Source: DASWHK01 sp036398215 (GTDB taxonomy: Bacteria; Acidobacteriota; UBA890). From it: DNA of 41,848 nt. A program made the translations under genes and the position numbers. Positions 39,515-41,848 of the stretch are shown piece by piece; the first letter of the stretch is position 1; every line of letters starts with the position of its first letter. The notes beneath the pieces are model-generated. The model had not been told where the DNA came from, searched no databases, and was given only the letters and a program-made list of their open reading frames with translations. Where the stretch lies: NCBI GenBank assembly GCA_036398215.1, contig DASWHK010000188.1, positions 1-41,848 of the forward strand, read 5' to 3'.

Positions 39515-40774
39515 ATGCGAAGCACGCGCCCTGCATCCGGCAGCCTGGGCGGCGACCGGGTTCCGTTCTTCCTGCGCCGTCCTTACCTGCTGGCGCGCGA
39601 TCTGCTCGTCGATCGGAACGACCCGCCGCTCGAAAAGCTCCGTGCGATCGATGACCCGCGCCGCTTCGTCTGGGCGATCCTGCCGCACGCGGCGCGGACG
39701 TTTTCCGCCTGCATTGCGCTGCTCCCCGAACGCGCCGCCGAACCCGCCGCCGTGGCCTACCTCTACTGCCGGATGCTCGATACCTACGAGGATCTGGTTG
39801 TCGACGCCGCAGCACGTGACTCCGCCCTCCGCGATTTCGCGGGTCGCTTCGACTCTGGCCCCGCCGCTTCTTCACAAGCAACGAGTGGACCGGGGCAACC
39901 CGGCAACCTGCCGGGCGGCCGTGGTCCGCACGATCGGGTTCGGCCTCCGCGCTTGGGGTCGGCGACAGGCGGCGCTGGCGGCCGACTGCAACCGGCCCCC
40001 TCGATCGACGTCAACCACGCCGGCGACCAGCGCGACGCCGGCCACCTGTTGCTGGTGGAGCGGCATCGCCTGGTCGACCGCCTCTTCGTCGATCTCGATC
40101 CAACGGTTCAGGGGCTGATCCGCGACCTCGTGCAAGACATGGCGGCCGGCATGCGCTGGTCGAACGCGACCTTCGCGGCGCAGGGCGGCGTGCTGCGCGA
40201 TCGTCAGCAGCTCGCCCGTTACTGTCGCGGGGTACTCGGTCACCCGGTCCGCTTCGCCAGCCGCCTCCTGCGCCGGCACCAGACCGGCGAGGCGGCCCTG
40301 CCCCCGGAGATCGAAGAGAACGCGATGTGCGTCGGCGAGATGATCCAGCTCGCCAACGTGACCCGTGACATCGAGAAGGACCTGCGGCGCGGCATCGCCT
40401 ACCATCCCGACCTGGCCGGCGACCTCGGCGCCAACGCCGCGGACGGCGACCCACAACTCCTCGAAAGAGTGCGACGGGTGCGCGAGGAGCTCCTGCTGAT
40501 GGCGCTGCGGCGCGCCCCCGCCTACCAGCCGCTGATCGACTTCCTGAGCCCCCGCCGGCTGAGCCTGGCGCGGGCCTCCGGCCTGCTGATGCTGTCGTTT
40601 ACCGACCAGTACTTCCGCGGCTGCGCGGATCGCGCCGGCCGCCCGCCCTGGGGCAAGCGGCGCTCCGGAACACGCCTCATCCTCGCCGCGCTACCGGCCG
40701 TCTGGTCGCGCCGCTGGGCCGGCCGCCGCCTCGCCGGCATCGAGCGCGACTTCCTCCGGGCCGCGGCCGCATGA
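39515..40774 (+). CDS. Squalene/phytoene synthase family protein
   Basis: A 419-residue prenyl-condensing enzyme. Both Asp-rich motifs are present: YCRMLDTYEDLVVD (about 84-97) and NVTRDIEKDLRRG (about 288-300), which bind Mg-diphosphate, plus the usual A-R-T-F and Y-C-R-G-V-L-G-H-P-V-R segments. A Gly/Pro-rich insert of about 55 residues (roughly 112-165) separates helices and makes the protein longer than usual. It should join two C15 or C20 diphosphates for hopanoid, squalene or carotenoid synthesis; which one cannot be told. A fragment of a geranylgeranyl-reductase-like gene lies directly downstream, so this was probably once an isoprenoid operon. Confidence 0.9.
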   Translation: MRSTRPASGSLGGDRVPFFLRRPYLLARDLLVDRNDPPLEKLRAIDDPRRFVWAILPHAARTFSACIALLPERAAEPAAVAYLYCRMLDTYEDLVVDAAARDSALRDFAGRFDSGPAASSQATSGPGQPGNLPGGRGPHDRVRPPRLGSATGGAGGRLQPAPSIDVNHAGDQRDAGHLLLVERHRLVDRLFVDLDPTVQGLIRDLVQDMAAGMRWSNATFAAQGGVLRDRQQLARYCRGVLGHPVRFASRLLRRHQTGEAALPPEIEENAMCVGEMIQLANVTRDIEKDLRRGIAYHPDLAGDLGANAADGDPQLLERVRRVREELLLMALRRAPAYQPLIDFLSPRRLSLARASGLLMLSFTDQYFRGCADRAGRPPWGKRRSGTRLILAALPAVWSRRWAGRRLAGIERDFLRAAAA

Positions 40775-40801
40775 CGCCGGCTCGATGCCCGATCTCAGCG
40801 C

Positions 40802-40975
40802 GCTAGTCGCGATTTCGTCGAGGGCGTGCAGCTCAGCCTCATCCCGGTGGGCGCGCTCGCCCGCTCCCACGACGACCGCGCCCTGGTCGTGGGCGAGGCC
40901 GCCGGCCAGGTGAAGACCACCAGCAACGACGGCATCTACTACAGCATGTTCGGGGCGCGCGAGGCGGCCGCGGCT
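40802..40975 (+). pseudogene. C-terminal fragment of a geranylgeranyl-reductase-like FAD protein
   Basis: In one frame the bases encode D-F-V-E-G-V-Q-L-S-L-I-P-V-G followed by RALVVGEAAGQVK, then T-T-S-N-D-G-I-Y-Y-S-M-F-G-A-R-E-A-A. This matches the last FAD-binding segment of geranylgeranyl reductases (G-D-A-A-G-x-V-x-x-T-T-G-G-G-I-Y-Y-x-x-x-x-[GA]-R-x-A-A). The whole N-terminal FAD domain is missing, there is no sensible start, and homology stops at about 40975, 50 bases before the end of the convergent HNH gene. It looks like the remains of a gene removed by deletion or insertion. Confidence 0.72.
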
Positions 40976-41025
40976 CGCGGTGTATCCAGCAAGCTGTCGC
41001 GAATCCACACCCTCTGTGCTGCACG

Positions 41026-41848
41026 TCACGCCGCGCCGGCGCGGTTCGTCATGCACCGCACCTGCACGCCGTCCCAGTATTCGTTCGCGTCCAGGCGGCG
41101 GTGCCCGGCGATGCGCGCCACCGGCGCGCCGCCAAATTGGTTGCCGCGATCCGTTCCCAGCTCCCAGTAGAGGCCGTCCGGCGCGCGGCCGACGCACCGG
41201 ATCCAGCCGTCGTGCAACGCCAGGTGGTGCAGGTTGCACATTGACGTGAGGTTTTCCGCCTCGTCACCGCCGCCGTGGGCGCGGAACACGATGTGGTGCA
41301 GGTGCAGCGGCCCGTGCGCGCTGCAGCCCGGCACGCTACAGCGCCAGCCGTCGCGCTCCAACAGCGGGTAGCTCGCGCGCATCGCGGCCGCGACGTCGGC
41401 ATAGGCGCGAACGAACTCATCGAGCAGCACCTCGATGCAGGCGGAATCGGCGAGCTGCGGGCCGTCGCCGGGGGCGCGTGCACTGCGAACATGTGCGATG
41501 GCCCGCTGGAGGATCTCCAGCTCGTCATCGGTGATCCAGACCACGTATCGGGCGTTCCCGCGTGCTGATCGCGCATTGCTCGCGGCGCACCGCGCCATTC
41601 CGGAAACGGCCGCGCTCGATTCCTGCACACCTGCGGCCCCTGCGCCGTTGACGAACATTGGCGGGTGATCTCGGGCGGCACCGGAATCCGGCGGCGGGCT
41701 CTCGCCAGTGACGAACATTGGCGGCGCCGCGCCCGTGACCATCGCGTGCTCCACCTCCTCGGGGAAACGGAGCGGGCGCTTGTGTCCTGCGGGCATCTCG
41801 GCACGCATCCGCTCGGCCGCGCGAATCACCGCCCGCAAGCGTTCGAAC
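41026..41848 (-). CDS. HNH endonuclease, DUF222/13E12-like (5' end beyond window)
   Basis: At least 274 residues, open to the window edge with no convincing start inside. The C-terminal HNH motif is complete: RCSVPGCSAHGPLHLHHIVF followed by GGDEAENL and MCNLHHLALHDG, including the metal-binding His/Asn/His and two Cys pairs. The upstream region is helical and Ala/Arg-rich, interrupted by a Pro/Gly stretch with two similar P-P-M-F-V-[TN]-G segments. Such proteins resemble the 13E12 repeat family that spreads as multiple copies in mycobacteria and others. Its 3' end abuts the fragmentary reductase gene, suggesting that an HNH element replaced part of that gene. Confidence 0.85.
   Translation of the reverse strand, partial: FERLRAVIRAAERMRAEMPAGHKRPLRFPEEVEHAMVTGAAPPMFVTGESPPPDSGAARDHPPMFVNGAGAAGVQESSAAVSGMARCAASNARSARGNARYVVWITDDELEILQRAIAHVRSARAPGDGPQLADSACIEVLLDEFVRAYADVAAAMRASYPLLERDGWRCSVPGCSAHGPLHLHHIVFRAHGGGDEAENLTSMCNLHHLALHDGWIRCVGRAPDGLYWELGTDRGNQFGGAPVARIAGHRRLDANEYWDGVQVRCMTNRAGAA
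41649..41724. repeat. Two identical 16-bp segments 60 bases apart in the HNH gene
   Basis: tgacgaacattggcgg occurs at 41649-41664 and 41709-41724, exactly 60 bases apart and in frame, producing the duplicated P-P-M-F-V-[TN] segment. Probably a small internal duplication. Confidence 0.7.

Noticed and set aside
39873..40012. Possible frameshift in the squalene/phytoene synthase
   Set aside because: The odd Gly/Pro-rich segment lies in one uninterrupted frame with both Asp-rich motifs in the same phase, so it is better read as an insert than as a frameshift.

Overview
High-GC bacterial DNA, most likely from an Acidobacteriota genome. The main clue is a MacB/FtsX permease of the duplicated 'ADOP' type, a family characteristic of that phylum, together with the gene style: tight ATGA/GTGA overlaps and Ala/Gly/Pro-rich linkers. 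This is an inference; the window has no rRNA or other decisive marker. I saw no tRNA, rRNA, CRISPR array or complete insertion sequence.

Layout. (1) 1-3459, minus: an aa3-type cytochrome c oxidase operon (ctaD, ctaE, ctaF, two small membrane proteins, and the probable first codons of subunit II at the window edge). (2) 3688-8580, plus: AlaX tRNA editing protein, ADOP permease and a lone AAA/DUF4143 ATPase with an AT-rich palindromic upstream region. (3) 8784-15072, plus: a potassium cluster (RCK-N protein, EIIA-Ntr/PtsN, TrkH, TrkA, short KdpD-like kinase, KdpE). (4) 15051-34523, minus: ten closely packed genes forming a large redox and signalling operon. (5) 34825-36646, plus: phosphopantetheinyl transferase overlapping a metallophosphoesterase. 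(6) 36821-39180, minus: GMC oxidoreductase and its Tat small subunit. (7) 39515-41848: squalene/phytoene synthase, a fragment of a geranylgeranyl-reductase-like gene, and an HNH endonuclease running off the window.

The ten-gene operon is the most remarkable part. In transcription order it encodes a secreted double HbpS/GlcG-domain protein, a tetraheme cytochrome c, a fusion of two cyclic-nucleotide-binding-like domains with four [4Fe-4S] motifs, a five-helix membrane protein with two H-x13-H heme-b pairs, a ten-heme cytochrome split 6+4 by a long helical insert, a triple-FHA protein with four 31-residue repeats, an outer-membrane beta-barrel, a second ten-heme cytochrome with a C-terminal propeller, a flavoprotein carrying two FHA domains and a ferredoxin-like domain, and an FHA-GAF-adenylyl cyclase. 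This gives 24 CxxCH motifs, two predicted b hemes, iron-sulfur centres, FAD, six FHA domains and a cyclase in one transcription unit. The simplest reading is an envelope electron conduit (membrane b heme/iron-sulfur module, periplasmic hemes, outer-membrane barrel) under phospho-threonine and possibly cyclic-nucleotide control. I do not recognise it as a described system.

The potassium cluster is also coherent: in E. coli EIIA-Ntr acts on both TrkA and KdpD, and here all three kinds of protein are encoded together without the KdpFABC pump.
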